Of a stretch of 64,000 bases of DNA, positions 23,162-34,283 are shown in pieces. The position numbers and the translations under genes are program-made. Positions within the stretch are counted from its first letter, which is position 1, and each line of letters starts with the position of its first letter. The notes under the pieces are model-generated. The model was given only the letters and a program-made list of their open reading frames with translations. It was not told the origin of the DNA and did not search any database. The stretch is from Nemania diffusa (lineage: Eukaryota > Ascomycota > Sordariomycetes > Xylariales > Xylariaceae). The stretch spans positions 186,001 through 250,000 of the forward strand of contig JBBPUQ010000009.1 in the NCBI GenBank assembly GCA_038501195.1. The letters are read 5' to 3'.

Positions 23162-24361
23162 ATGGCCTCGTCAGTCCCATTCAACGTTGAAGGCGTCCAC
23201 CAGGGCTGGCCCAACGAGCCCATCCTATATCGCATTCGTGTCCCCGCCCGCGGGACCGGGTCCTCCTATCCAGGCCAGGTAATCAGATACCTGACAGCTC
23301 CCACTCCCCCCAAGGGCGCCAGCGGCGTGCCTGACACTGGCGGCAAGCTCCTAGCGTTTGACACCGTCCCCGCCGGAGACTGGAACCTAGGGCGTCTTGT
23401 CGTCGCCGACGACAGTGTGAAGGGTAAGTTCATTCTCGCCTCGACGGAGACGGCGCAGCTGGAAGAAGCCGTGGGACTGCTGGACGGCGGCCCTTCTTGG
23501 TGTAACAGGAAATTCGACCTCGTGGGCCTGCTAGATGCGTTCGACACTCACCGCAAGAGTGGCCAGGCCAACAACAACCAGGATGACATTCCGCGCATGG
23601 CCACCGACATCCAGTGTATGGACCACGTCTCCGCCGCAGTCCTCCCCATCCCGGCTGGCATCGCCACCGCCCCGCTAGGGCCCGAGGTGATCGGCGTCTG
23701 GGCATGGCAGCCGGGCCACGCGCACGGCATCGCGAAGGAAACCCACGTCTACTCCATCATCCACGCTCGCGACCCAGGCCTAGCGCCCCGTTTCCTCGCC
23801 CACATCACCGACAACGGTACGCGCGTGACCGGCTTCCTGCTCGAACGCATCGCGGACGCTCGCGAAGCGGGACCCGCAGACCTGGAGAAGTGTAAAGACA
23901 CCCTAAGCCGCCTGCACGCCCTGGGCATCGCCTACGGCGGGCCGCTGAAGAAACACTCGTTTCTGGTCTGCGGCGGCGGCGACGCGGTTCTCCTCCAGGG
24001 GTTCGGCGGATCGTTCAAGACAGCTGATAAGGAGGTTCTGGGCCGTGAGCTCGAGGGTCTCGAGCAGGTTCTGGCTCAGCAACACTCGGAGCTGGAGAAG
24101 TTCAACGCACCGGTCGACATGGAGCTCAGCGACAGGTTGGTCGAGTTTCGGAGCCATGGGCTCACGCATCCATTCGTGCGCTGGCAGGTCGCGAACAGCA
24201 AGCCCGTCACATTGACGTCTGAGCAACACAGGGAGATGGTTTCTGAGCTCGCGGCAAACAACTACCGCTGGACCGAGGAGGATATGGACAGGGCGAAGCA
24301 GTGCTTCGGAGGGTCGGCGGACGTGGCCGTCGTCGGTGCTGCTGGTGAGCCAACTGGCTGA
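23162..24361 (+). CDS. Fungal kinase-like protein, predicted catalytically dead (pseudokinase)
   Basis: Single exon, 399 residues from the ATG at 23162 (context GCT-ATGG); an in-frame ATG at 23039 would add 41 unlikely residues. The C-terminal half has the layout of the small fungal kinase-like proteins often mis-annotated as alpha-galactosidase A: a VYSIIHARDPGLAPRFLAHI helix/strand segment, GFLLERI, a helix ending LSRLHALGI, and then the catalytic-loop position. Where family members have HGDxxxHN, this protein reads YGGPLKKHS (about residues 258-266), and the DF(D/G) metal-binding motif reads LLQGF (about 277-281). Both aspartates are therefore missing. The downstream helix (ELEGLEQVL) and a C-terminal RWTEEDMDRAK segment are retained. 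Strong GC-rich codon usage and an open frame indicate it is maintained, perhaps as a binding or scaffolding protein. A likely active kinase gene lies 1.1 kb downstream. Confidence 0.75.
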   Translation: MASSVPFNVEGVHQGWPNEPILYRIRVPARGTGSSYPGQVIRYLTAPTPPKGASGVPDTGGKLLAFDTVPAGDWNLGRLVVADDSVKGKFILASTETAQLEEAVGLLDGGPSWCNRKFDLVGLLDAFDTHRKSGQANNNQDDIPRMATDIQCMDHVSAAVLPIPAGIATAPLGPEVIGVWAWQPGHAHGIAKETHVYSIIHARDPGLAPRFLAHITDNGTRVTGFLLERIADAREAGPADLEKCKDTLSRLHALGIAYGGPLKKHSFLVCGGGDAVLLQGFGGSFKTADKEVLGRELEGLEQVLAQQHSELEKFNAPVDMELSDRLVEFRSHGLTHPFVRWQVANSKPVTLTSEQHREMVSELAANNYRWTEEDMDRAKQCFGGSADVAVVGAAGEPTG

Positions 24362-24756
24362 AGTTACAGCACGTCTGCATTCTGTTCTAATTAGCAAATG
24401 GAGGTACGGCAAGTTTGATGATTTACAGGATATAGGGTATGAATGTACTGATAACCTTTAAATAGAGGAGACCTGCGCCTCCTGTGTCTACTGTTTATCA
24501 GTTCCAGTTTCCATTTTCTCCAAACTTTACAGTGTAGGTCCGAAATAATGATTGAAATGAACCAAGACTTATTTACAACGATCTTGTCCACTTACGTGGC
24601 CATGGCAGGACCCGACCCCGGCCGGAGCCTGGCTTGAGCAGGCCTGCTTTTTCACAAGCCAAATAAACAAGCTTGCATAACTTGAACTGGATGTATTACC
24701 TTAAATGCACTAAATGAAACTGGAAATGATAGTTTTATTGTTGGTGACAGCAGTCC
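24362..24756. other. 3' flank of the pseudokinase gene
   Basis: No gene is seen. The sequence is AT-rich after about 24650 and ends at the AGTCC target duplication of the solo LTR. Confidence 0.5.
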
Positions 24757-24942
24757 TGTTAGAAATATAGGGGGTAAATTAGGCCCTGTAATTCGGTCCT
24801 GTAAGGATCTAACCAGAAGGGGGTACCTTCTGCTTCAAGGGGTTCCACCTATGTACCTATTTTGTATGCTAGAGAAGGGACACACAACAACAACAATAAT
24901 ACACCAATCAATCTGATCAATCTAGAAGGCTTATTTCTAACA
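24757..24942. mobile_element. Solo LTR with 5-bp target site duplication
   Basis: The 186-base element starts TGTTAGAAATA and ends TATTTCTAACA, an 11-base perfect terminal inverted repeat with canonical TG...CA ends. The direct repeat AGTCC occurs immediately before (24752-24756) and after (24943-24947). It contains no coding sequence. Such a structure is what remains after recombination between the two LTRs of a retrotransposon; the TGTTAGAAAT terminus is common in fungal copia-type LTRs, but the superfamily cannot be decided from the LTR alone. The intact duplication implies a relatively recent insertion. Confidence 0.85.
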
Positions 24943-25427
24943 AGTCCCAACGATTACGGGGATCGTTTTGTACACCGCCCCCTGCGCCCCCTCCCTCAAT
25001 CCGTTTTACATAAACAGATCGACCTACATACCTAGGTAGATAGGAGGTTCTACGTTTTACCAAGATAGGCTTAGCGCTCCTTAGGCTCGGCTCATATACT
25101 TAGGTATTTATGCAGAATGAAACGGCTTTCAAACCGTTACATTTTAACTGTGAAAGTAATTGGGTACCTAACTAGGTACACATATCCTAGCTAGAATTTC
25201 CTAAGATGCAATTAGAGAACTATAACAGGAACGACGCCAGTTAGAATACTTAGAGACACAGTTCCCAGAGTACAGATTTTGCGAAGATGTTTTGGTAAGA
25301 GGTAGCTAATAAGGTAAAAACAAATAGCATAGATAGGTAATTGTCTCGGTTATAACTTTAAGGTACAAACAAGCAAGGGACGAAAATAAGTCACAGTCCT
25401 ACTTACATAGACACTGTAAGTGAGACT
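24943..25427. other. AT-rich intergenic region upstream of kinase gene
   Basis: No gene is seen. It contains several CCTAGGTA-type words (for example ACCTAGGTAGATAGG near 25030) that recur throughout the window's intergenic DNA. Confidence 0.5.
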
Positions 25428-27009
25428 ATGAATTTTTGCCCAGCAAAACAATCATCCGCATTGTCTCTGTGTTTGAGTATGTATTTTGCGATGGGATACC
25501 GCGCAGTCCCGTTATCTGCGCGGACGCTTCGTCTCCGTCTTCCGTCACTTTCTCAATTCTCTGCTCTCCCTTCACTCCGTCTTTCCCGCCCACAGAGTTC
25601 ACTTCAAAAGGCATTACACTGTTCCTATCAATTCGCTAGGATATCCTCAGTCTCTAGCCCTAATTCTGCGTCCGCCATTGGACAGCGGCCCTTACCCATA
25701 GGATTTAAATTTAAGTCATCTTTAGACAAGGGCTATGTCATTGAAGAAGTGCTTTCCGAGCGACCTGCCGCTGGGAGGATTTGGTGTGTGTACCGCGCGA
25801 CGTATGTGGACCCTCTCCTTAAGATCTATCCGACGAATGGCCAGAAGACAGAAAATCCCAACTATTTCCCAATTTCAGACACGAGGAGAAGCAGTTCATT
25901 CTCAAGGACATCATCCCAGGCGACTTCGACTACATTATTTCGCTACAGAAGCACGTCGAGCACTCTCCCCATATCCGAACTGTCGTGGATAGCATTCCCG
26001 AGCGGCATATTTTCGTCTACCCTTATCTCGAGAAAGGGCTGCTCCATGTCGACACCGCAGCTCTTTCTTCGGTCGCCAAAAAGGTCATCATAAGAGATGC
26101 TCTTGCTGGCCTCGCTGACCTTCATGACAAGCACATAATCCATACCGGTTAGTCACTACCACGGTACTAAACCTCAAGGAGGTCAAGACCACAGCACGGG
26201 CTTCAGCCCCAGCCCAGTCTATATAAGCCATTAGGGCAGGCTTCACAGGTCTAGATAGAACTTCCCTCCTTGTGCAATGACAATAAGTCAACTTGGCAAC
26301 ACCAGCAGTCTGTTCCGTGACAGTCACTCTATTACGAGATTGTGACGTGTGTGCTGACATAGTTCACAGATATCAAACCTACAAATATCATGATGGATTG
26401 TTTCAAGCAGGATAATGGCGACCTTGGATTATGTAACGTCCAGATTACGGACTTGGAAGCTGCAGTAGTACTTCCGCCCAAGGCCAAGGGCCTCACAGAC
26501 CGCTTGTCGGGGAATCACTTCTGGAGAAGCCCGGAGGCCTGGGCTCGAGGAATCCAGAACACGCCATCAGACATCTACTCCTTTGCCATCGTGGTGAGTT
26601 CTTCCATGAGCAGAAAACACAGTAAAGAAGTGCGTGCTGACTGGTAGGCATTCAGGCAATATTCGCGTGGACAGGCAGGATGGTGTTTTATTCAGACGAA
26701 GCGAACCGTGCTTCCCCGGAGAAGCAAGCAGAGCTGATACTCCGGAGCCACCTATCCTTCTTCGCCAGCGAGATGGAGGATTTCGAGGGCTTTATTGCGT
26801 ATCACGGGGGAGACGATAATCCGTTTGTCAAGGGTCTCAAGGAACTACTCTCTACCTTCAGCGAGGAGGAGCCAAGGCTGCCCTTTAGGAGGTGGCAGCA
26901 GGTGGACCCCCAGTTCAGGGATCTCATCTGTAAGATGACTTATATGGATCCCTCGCGGAGGATCACGGCGCCGAAGGCGTTGCAGCATCCTTGGTTCGCT
27001 GGAGACTAG
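25428..27009 (+). CDS. Protein kinase-like protein with organelle-type leader
   Basis: Four exons (25428-25801, 25879-26147, 26370-26593, 26656-27009), 406 residues; donors GTATGT, GTTAGT and GTGAGT, acceptors CAG. Residues 1 to about 85 are Ser/Arg/Leu-rich without acidic residues, compatible with a mitochondrial presequence or simply a disordered leader; the in-frame ATG at 25491 is an alternative start. No clear Gly-rich loop is visible, but the ATP-binding lysine is likely K134 in QFILKDI. The catalytic loop HTDIKPTN (D215, K217, N220) and the metal-binding ITDLE (D242) are intact, followed by WRSPEAW in the activation-segment position and SDIYSFAIV in the F helix. The C-terminus ends ALQHPWFAG as in Ser/Thr kinases. 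Fungal relatives are usually called Ser/Thr kinase domain proteins; no substrate known. The 222-base third-exon intron is long for this locus. Confidence 0.85.
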
Positions 27010-29741
27010 GTAGGAGGCGTGGTGTAGCTGTTCGCCAGCGAGACCTGTCTCCGCGTACAATAGGTTGGGGTGAGCCTCATAGCACCGTAAGATATAAAAA
27101 TATAGTTTAGAATTGATTCCTGACCTCCTAGATCTATAAGGGGGACCGAAGGTCCCTTATACATAGCCAAATCCATAGATATAACCACCCAATAGGGCCT
27201 TGTTACTTTATCACCTGACAAGATTCAATGACTGCAACGACATTGAGGAGCCGTATTCTGGTTACGGGAGCACCCACACGCTCGAGAAGTCCGCACGCCA
27301 TCCAATGAACGCGGCGAATACGACGTCGGACGACCACGGCTCGTCGCGTGCACGAGCCGTCAACGACCTAGCGGCCCTCCGTCGTAAGGGGACGACCTCT
27401 GAATACCCTCACACCAACCAGCCGAACCCTCACCCTTATGGCGGGGCCAACAGACACGGCATGACAACACGTGCGCCTTCAGGTTTGACTTAAGAGCGCC
27501 GGGGATATGTGGGCTATGTGCGGAATACGTAGGAGACCTCTCACACCGTTGCCCCTAGAGTGTCGGGAAGTAGTGGCTCTGCCAAGGCCTTAAATATAGC
27601 ATCAATCCATACAGTTGACTCTTTACAGTGCTCTCCACCATCTTATGCGACCATCTCGCAGTCTTGTCAGCTGCATGACAGCGGCAAAATTGTCTGGGGA
27701 GATGGCGGGGAGCTCTCTCAGGACCACGTCGCTGTACTTATATTCTCGTCGTTCTTCTCAACGGCGCGCTGGCGCTCGCCTGGGGTGGCCTGCGAAGCTT
27801 TCTTGACGGTCTCGATCACCGTCTTAGCGATGCGGATGGTGACCTAGACCTTTTTGGAGTTCGCATGGCCACATGTCCTGGCGTGGACGTCTCGGTCCCA
27901 CACTATCAGTATCCAACCCAAATTTCTACTTACAGTTCTTTGACGATATCGCGCTAGATAGGGCTTTTGGAGAGCTTTGGAAAGCTACAACCGGTTATAA
28001 CACTACTGAAAGAACTGCTGCATGTAAGTCCTCCGTGACTTCGAATATAGCCTTTCGCAGAGATGTCTTCTTCCACATACGACCATAACCTCTAGAAAAC
28101 TCGGGATCCCGTCCGCTCTCCCATAGATAAGCTAGTGAGTGCCGGATTAGTAGTTGGGTCGGTGACGACCAGCGAATCCCCGGTGTTGTATGTTTTTTAG
28201 GTTTTGCTATTCTTGGCCATCTGCTGCCGAGCGCGAGAGACAGCACGCAGAAAGGTTCTATCCAGAATGGCTACGACTCCGAAGATGGTGTGTATTCTGT
28301 TGAGAGCCCTCTAGAATTGTGGTACACGTACTTCGGATACTTACCTGTTTTAGTAACTTTATACTAAATATTTTAGAGTAGATGTTGTCGGTTTCTGTTA
28401 TGTCTACCATTAGGAAAAAGCGATATAAATTAAAAATAGATCTTGCTAAAAGATTTAAAGATAAAATGTGCGATTAAAGCTATACATATTCACTAACCTG
28501 GTTTTGCTAAGCTTTATAATATAAAGTTTTTTTTCTTCTTTTTTTATCATTTATTTATTGAGTTTCAAAAAAGCACAAACTTGTTATCCCCGATGCTATA
28601 AAATAAGTTATAGCCACGAGGTGGGCCTTCTAGATATACTAGGCATTCATACAACCATTCGTTAAGCTCCTATCGTCGCCAACAAGGCTTCGTGAGAAAA
28701 GTACTTCCTGTAGTCCCGAAAACCTAACATTCCCGCCGAATATCTGCCACACTAACATGCCCGCCTGCCTTCTTCTCCCCTCCTCTTTCTCTTCTGGTTC
28801 AAGCCCAAAGCAGCGAAAATAATTGCCACGTTAAAGAGAATTCCACTTTGATGTTCTGGAAAGGTGGGAGATAGAGACTTCCGACCGTTAAACTGCGCCA
28901 CCTGAGGGATTCGCGACAGGGAGGTTGCAAGATGTAGAAAGCGTGACGAATGCAGATAGTTCAGACGAACCAGTAAGGCTACAAGACGCAAGGTATTGCC
29001 TACCTCAACATATGTATGCCTTTTCCATTTGGTAGCAAGAATCTCTAGCACCACCATCTGACCCAAACCCCGACAAGCAACCGGTAATTTCCGATTTGAG
29101 CCCTGTAGGATGAAGACGTCTTGCCCTCCTTGAATCGAACATCCACGAGATGCCAAAACTACTGCAGCCCTTTACAATCGAAAAAGTCAGAAAAGGGCTC
29201 CTTGATGCCTTATTAGGCATACTGACAACGTTTAGATAGGTGCCGCGTTAGTGCCAGAAAATATTTTACACAAAATAAACTAAACATTTGGTCTCGCTAT
29301 ATTTTTCAATTATATTTGTTTAACGAAAGGAGAAACAACTGCATGTTTATATTAATATTATAGCGGTTGAAACTAGCTGGAACTGTTTTGGGGATTGGAC
29401 CGTTTTAAGGACCGTTTCCCTCTATATAAAATATACAAATGGCCAGTTCCACTGAGAAAAAGCGGCGATCGCGCTAGGCCCAATTTATCGAACTCTTGGC
29501 ACCTGGTAATTGGTACCTAAGTACCCCGTGCTAAAGGCGGTGAAGGTCTCAGCTCAGGCAGAACCAAAGAAAAAGAGGGTGGGGCTTTGGCAGAATAAAA
29601 CTTCTTAGCAAGCTCCAGCGATTCCCGTCCTCTTTCCACTCATTCTACTAGCCAGCCAATTTTTCCTGGTCTCAACCGCAACTCGGACTCCAATTATCTC
29701 GCTCTTCCATTTCCTTGTCCCCCGCTACATCTACCGCAAGC
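27010..29741. other. 2.7 kb intergenic region with a gene remnant
   Basis: Apart from the frameshifted fragment at 27623-27843 (listed separately) no gene is supported. The part from about 28330 to 28620 is very AT-rich with T-runs. Around 29397-29417 the 9-mer GGACCGTTT occurs twice. The C/T-rich stretch at 29625-29741 is the likely promoter and 5' UTR of NOG2. Confidence 0.5.
27623..27843 (-). pseudogene. Frameshifted gene fragment
   Basis: On the minus strand one frame (27843 to stop 27718) reads like soluble protein with alternating charge (VTIRIAKTVIETVKKAS..., then PGERQRAVEKNDE). At about 27735-27740 the protein-like quality moves to the next frame, beginning YKYSDVVLRELPAISPDNF and ending at the stop 27623. 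The switch has no splice signals and is best explained by a small insertion or deletion (about two extra bases at GAGAATATAAG). GC content is higher than in the surroundings. I do not recognise the family. Confidence 0.4.
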
Positions 29742-32459
29742 ATGGGTACCGGGAAAAAGGAGCGGAACCGTCTCTCCCGAGAGGGAAAGACAGGTAGCAT
29801 GGACAATGTTAAGATCAAGGGCGAGAACTTCTATAGGTAAGGTAGGAGAGACGAGTGTGGTGGGAAATTTTTGTGATTCTGGTATCGTAGCGCGATTGCT
29901 AATTAGAGATCACAGGGATGCGAAAAAGGTTCGCAGTCTGAATATTCGCAAAGACCACGGTCCTCAGAGGAACGCTGAGGGCACAATTGTCCAGTAAGTC
30001 TTGAATCACGGTCCAGGGTACTGGTACTAGTTTCTAATAATTTAATTCTAGAGCTGCTAAATACCGTACGTTCTTCGCCCTTTTCGAGACGGAAGCTTGC
30101 CATCCACTTGCATCGCAAAGCTATCCAGTAGCCGCAGCTCACTAACATTGCCGATAGAGTCACGAGATGTTCCCGCCGCCCGGATAGAACCGAATCGCCG
30201 GTGGTTTCAAAATACGAGGGTTATCTCGCAGGACAGTTTGACCCAGTTCCGCGAAGCCATGGCCGAAAAAGCCTCAGACCCATACTCAGTCCTTCTACGG
30301 TCGAATAAGCTTCCAATGACCCTTATTCGAGATGGCTCAGATGTCCCGGGGCTCAAACAGCACCAAGCCAAAATGACTATCGAGACGTCGTCGTTTGCCG
30401 ACACATTTGGGCCCAAATCCCAGCGCAAACGCGTGAAGCTAGGTGTGAGTTCTCTAGCCGACTTGGCTGAGGGCACCGAGAGTAGTATGGATACATATAA
30501 AGATCGTCTAGAGCAAGCCAGGCTTCTAAGTGGAGCCGGCGAAAGGGAAGAAGGCGGCGAGGACAGAGTTGATGTCGCAGACCCTCTATCAATGGCTATT
30601 GAACCTGTTTTTAACAAGGGTCAGAGCAAGCGGATATGGAATGAGCTCTACAAAGTAGGGAGACATATGCCCCTTAACGATGGCATAGATCTCTCAAGGC
30701 TGACATCTATAGGTTCTCGATTCATCGGATGTGGTCCTTCACGTTCTAGGTATGTAATCCAGATAATCTCTTTTACGATTTTTACTTCCAGACAACTGCT
30801 AACATTTTTACAATAGATGCTCGTAATCCTGAAGGCACTAGGTGTCGTGCGGTCGAGAAATATCTGAAAACGGAGGCCCCGCATAAGCACTTAGTTTTTG
30901 TCCTGAACAAAGTTGATTTAATCCCGACATCCGTGGCAGTAAGTTTTGAGCGTTCTGTATTTTCCCTCTCCATATGTCCCAATGCTCTAGTCAGGATACT
31001 TCTGCTTCATTGCCCTCCCTGGAAGCTATCTGTTACAGTATTGGAAAATCAAATTTCAAACTTGCTGTTTTCTTGTCTTCGGACTTGAGAGCTGATTGGG
31101 TCCCGTCTTGGGACTCTCTCATTAGTTTTACCGTGTTTCACTGAGTTGAAGTCTACCTCTGCCATTATTCAGGTAGCTTGTGGTAGACTTCTTAGTTACG
31201 AATCATACATCCCAACCCCAGCAGCACCCGTATTTTATCTTATTTCGGATTAGAGCTAGTTAACTAACTCTGTTAGGCCGCCTGGGTCCGGCATTTGAGC
31301 CGCACAGTTCCAACTCTAGCGTTTCATTCTTCGATCACAAACTCTTTTGGCAAAGGCACACTCATTTCCCTTTTGCGGCAATTCTCATCTTTACATAAAG
31401 AAAGAAAACAAGTCAGTGTAGGGTTGATTGGCTACCCGAATGTCGGAAAATCGAGTTTGATCAATACACTTCGGGCCAAGAAAGTCGCTACTGTGGCTCC
31501 AATTCCCGGCGAGACGAAAGTTTGGCAATATGTGACTTTGATGAAAAGAATATATCTTATCGAGTATGTTATTCACACTTCTCACGCCCTTTTGGCCCTC
31601 TAGAGGGAACAATGTCAATCTTGACTAAAAGCCCAGGAAGAAACTTGGATGAATGACACTAACTAAGATTACTAGTTGTCCCGGCATAGTTCCTCCTAAT
31701 GTAAACGACAAACCGGTGGATATTCTCTTGCGCGGGGTAGTAAGAATAGAAAAAGTTGAGAACCCAGAGCAGTATATACAGCCGATGATGGAGAAGGTGA
31801 AACGCCAGCATCTTGAGCGAACATATGAGATTAGTAACTGGAAGAATCATCATGAGTTCCTTGAGATGCTCGGCCGAAAGGGTGGAAGGTTGCTTAAGGC
31901 AGGAGAGGTTGACATGGATGGCGTTGCCAAAATGGTTCTTACAGGTAAGATGCCCTCATATCCTAATCCTCCTTTCCTGGCATGATTCAGGTGTATAGGT
32001 GTCTGAGCATATGTGCTCTGTCCCCGTATACACCTATTTCCAGTTGTTTCGGACAGCAATTGTTAACCCTTTATAGATTTCATGCGAGGCAAGATCCCTT
32101 GGTTTACGCCGCCGCCAAAGGCCGAGGGCAGTGACACAGCTGCCGTTATTGAGGGCCGCGAGGGCCGGTTAGGCGAAATGCCAAAGAAGCGCAAGCGAGA
32201 CGATGAGGATGTTCCGGTCACGGCGCCTCTCGCAAACCCGTCAACTGACACAAAGGATCTGGGCGATGATGCTGATGAGCAAGATGAAGAGGAGGACGAT
32301 GACGATGAATTTGACGGTTTTAGTGAAGATGGAAAGTTGGATGATGCACTCGGTGATGCTGCAGAGAAGGCAGCGAGTGGAGACGAGGATGACATGATAC
32401 CCCTAGAAGAGCTGAGTGATTCGGACGATGATTCCAGCAACGGTAAAGAGAAAGGTTGA
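29742..32459 (+). CDS. NOG2: Nucleolar GTPase Nog2 (60S ribosome assembly)
   Basis: Nine exons (29742-29836, 29916-29993, 30052-30065, 30158-30654, 30713-30749, 30817-30938, 31277-31563, 31676-31944, 32077-32459), 593 residues. It opens [10 protein letters not shown] and [15 protein letters not shown], diagnostic of Nog2. The GTPase domain is circularly permuted: G4 NKVDL (about 271-275) precedes G1 GYPNVGKSS (333-341), then [11 protein letters not shown] and G3 DCPG (377-380). [10 protein letters not shown] follows, and the tail has a KKRKRDD nuclear signal and a long Asp/Glu run. Nog2 binds pre-60S particles in nucleolus and nucleus and is required for late 60S maturation and export; it is essential in yeast. 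Exon 3 is only 14 bases and the sixth intron is 338 bases, both unusual here. All junctions are GT-AG and the coding length is a multiple of three. Confidence 0.96.
30939..31276 (+). other. Long intron of NOG2 with two stem-loops
   Basis: At 338 bases this intron is three to six times longer than its neighbours. It holds GAAGTCTACC (31148-31157) pairing perfectly with GGTAGACTTC (31182-31191), and a compound hairpin of GAGAG/CTCTC (31087-31091, 31116-31120) around GTCCC/GGGAC (31100-31104, 31110-31114). Introns of ribosome-assembly genes sometimes host snoRNAs, but no clear box C/D is present and an ACA at 31207 lies too far from the stem for a standard H/ACA RNA. Confidence 0.45.
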
Positions 32460-32973
32460 GATCCCTATTTTGTGGGCGATGGGTAGTAGCAAGCGGAATG
32501 TGAGCACCCCGATTACCTGCATTTTCAGCTTTGATCGTTTTTGTGACCTGATCCCGACTTGAGCTCTGGTGAATGCTTAACCCCTCGAAAGCTTAAGGGA
32601 ATCACGATTGATGGAGTTACTAACCGCGGCCGGTTATAATTTATAAGGCACGGTTACTACTGCACGCCTGCTCTTGCCTTATTACGGGTTTAGAAAGGAC
32701 TATCGCATCACTAAGGAAGGCGTGCTTTGACGGGCGGAAAGCACAAAACATTCAGAAAAGCAAGGAAGTGGTTTGGACTCTAGATGTAGTTCATTCGCGT
32801 GAAGCATCACAGGTATCTCCTCACCACGGTATCATCTCACGCTAGGTTTTGGCTGCCAGGCTACATCGAAGCTCGTATTACAGGCATATAATCAACCAGG
32901 TTTTTCTTGGAAGACTCTTTGGACCATCCTCACCATTTTGCTTCATCCCACGCCTGGCAAGTGCCTCTGTGTT
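32460..32973. other. Intergenic region between NOG2 and the But2-type gene
   Basis: About 500 bases without a gene; the NOG2 3' UTR and the promoter of the next plus-strand gene. Confidence 0.5.
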
Positions 32974-34283
32974 ATGATACTAGCCATGCTCATACCCCTC
33001 CTGTCAGTCTTTTGGCTGCACTCGGTCAGCCCCGTCGACGCCCACGCCGTCACGCGCGACAACGTCGGCTGCGGATTTCACCTATCATGTTCGGGGGCCT
33101 TCAACGGGTCCATCGGCCAGAAAAGCAGCGGCCAGGCTCGGGCTAGCAGTGACGTGTCACCGAGTCTCTTCACATGGTTCGGCGATGCATTTGCAGATCA
33201 ACAAGGCAGTGGGTGCTGGTGGACTCGTACGTTAAAAAAACACCTGCTTCACTTACCCTGCACCTGTCCATCTAGTCAGTTCGTGTTTCGTAAAATCCGC
33301 CGACTGAATATATATGTGTGCAATAATTAGCCCCGACATTCACGCTGCAGTGCGACAAGAACCAACAGCCGGATCACGGCTTCGAGATCGGCTGTGATGA
33401 TTCGCTGTCTTTCGGCGGCCAGACCGTCTTTTACGAGTGCCCGACGGGAGTAGGCGACGAGGTCAACATTTACCTCCGTCCCAACGGGGATCAATGCCAC
33501 GAGATCACGATTCATGCAGACAGCTGCGCACCATCTACTTGTCCAGGGGGAGGCGCCGGCCCTTTCCCGGGAGTGGCAAGCTCAGGAACGCCATCTGGGG
33601 CGACGCCTTCTACGCCGTCTTCACCGGCAACCCCAGGAACAGGCAGTCCGCCGCCGTCATCCCCGCCCACGCCGCAGGGCCCACCAACGCCCTCGCCGTT
33701 CACAACAGGCGGCCAGCCGACCACAACCACCCGCCTAACAAGCACATCAACCACGACAACCACACAGCCGCCCGCGGCCAGCAGTAGCGGCTGCGTCGAG
33801 GTGGCGCCAGACAGCATCATCCTCACAGACCAAGGCAACCCGGGCACCGCCTACGGGCCCAACGCCGCGCACCACATCCAAGTGTCCCCCAACGCGTCCT
33901 CCATCTTCAACTTCGTCTTCGCCGACGCCGACGTCGGCAAGACGTGCGAGCTGTCCCTCCGCGTCGCGCCCGACACCACCAACAGCGCCGGCGGCAGCGG
34001 CAGCAGCGGGCGGCCGCTGAACCTCACGGGCACGGGCGTCGTGACCCTCGCGGTGCTGGACGACTGGGCGGACGCGAACACGACGTACGACTCGGCGCCG
34101 CGCGTCATCGAGACCATGGCCAACGTGCTCGTGCACGCGGGCCTCGACCGCGCGTTCGGCGCCTTCCCGTGCCCCGGGTCCGCGGCGAGGGCCGCGGTGC
34201 TGATGAGCGAGGGGCCCGTGGCGGACACGTGTCTGGACTGCGAGCAGGGGGGCGGGACGGGGATGTTTCTTCGGAAATGCTGA
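32974..34283 (+). CDS. Secreted protein with But2-type C-terminal domain
   Basis: Two exons (32974-33226, 33331-34283; intron GTACGT...TTAG), 401 residues. A hydrophobic N-terminus of about 24 residues ending VDAHA is a signal peptide; the ATG at 32986 is an alternative. A first cysteine-rich domain (about 28-145) contains NVGCGFHL, a CWW pair, LQCDKN, GCDDSL and SCAP. It is followed by a Pro/Ser/Thr linker (about 150-225) typical of O-glycosylated wall proteins. The last domain (about 230-400) has the layout of the But2 C-terminal domain: an N-terminal CVEVAPDSIIL, HHIQVSPNASSIFNFVF, GKTCELSLRVAP and LAVLDDW. Despite the But2 name, secreted members are thought to be wall or extracellular proteins. 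GC content of the 3' half is very high. No GPI signal is evident. Confidence 0.75.

Noticed and set aside
28752..29220. Minus-strand frames of 134 and 71 residues
   Set aside because: One contains a hydrophobic stretch before a basic tail, but there are no exon partners or recognisable motifs.
31087..31209. H/ACA snoRNA in the NOG2 intron
   Set aside because: Stems are good but no hinge box fits, and the ACA is 16 bases from the stem, so I report only a structured intron.
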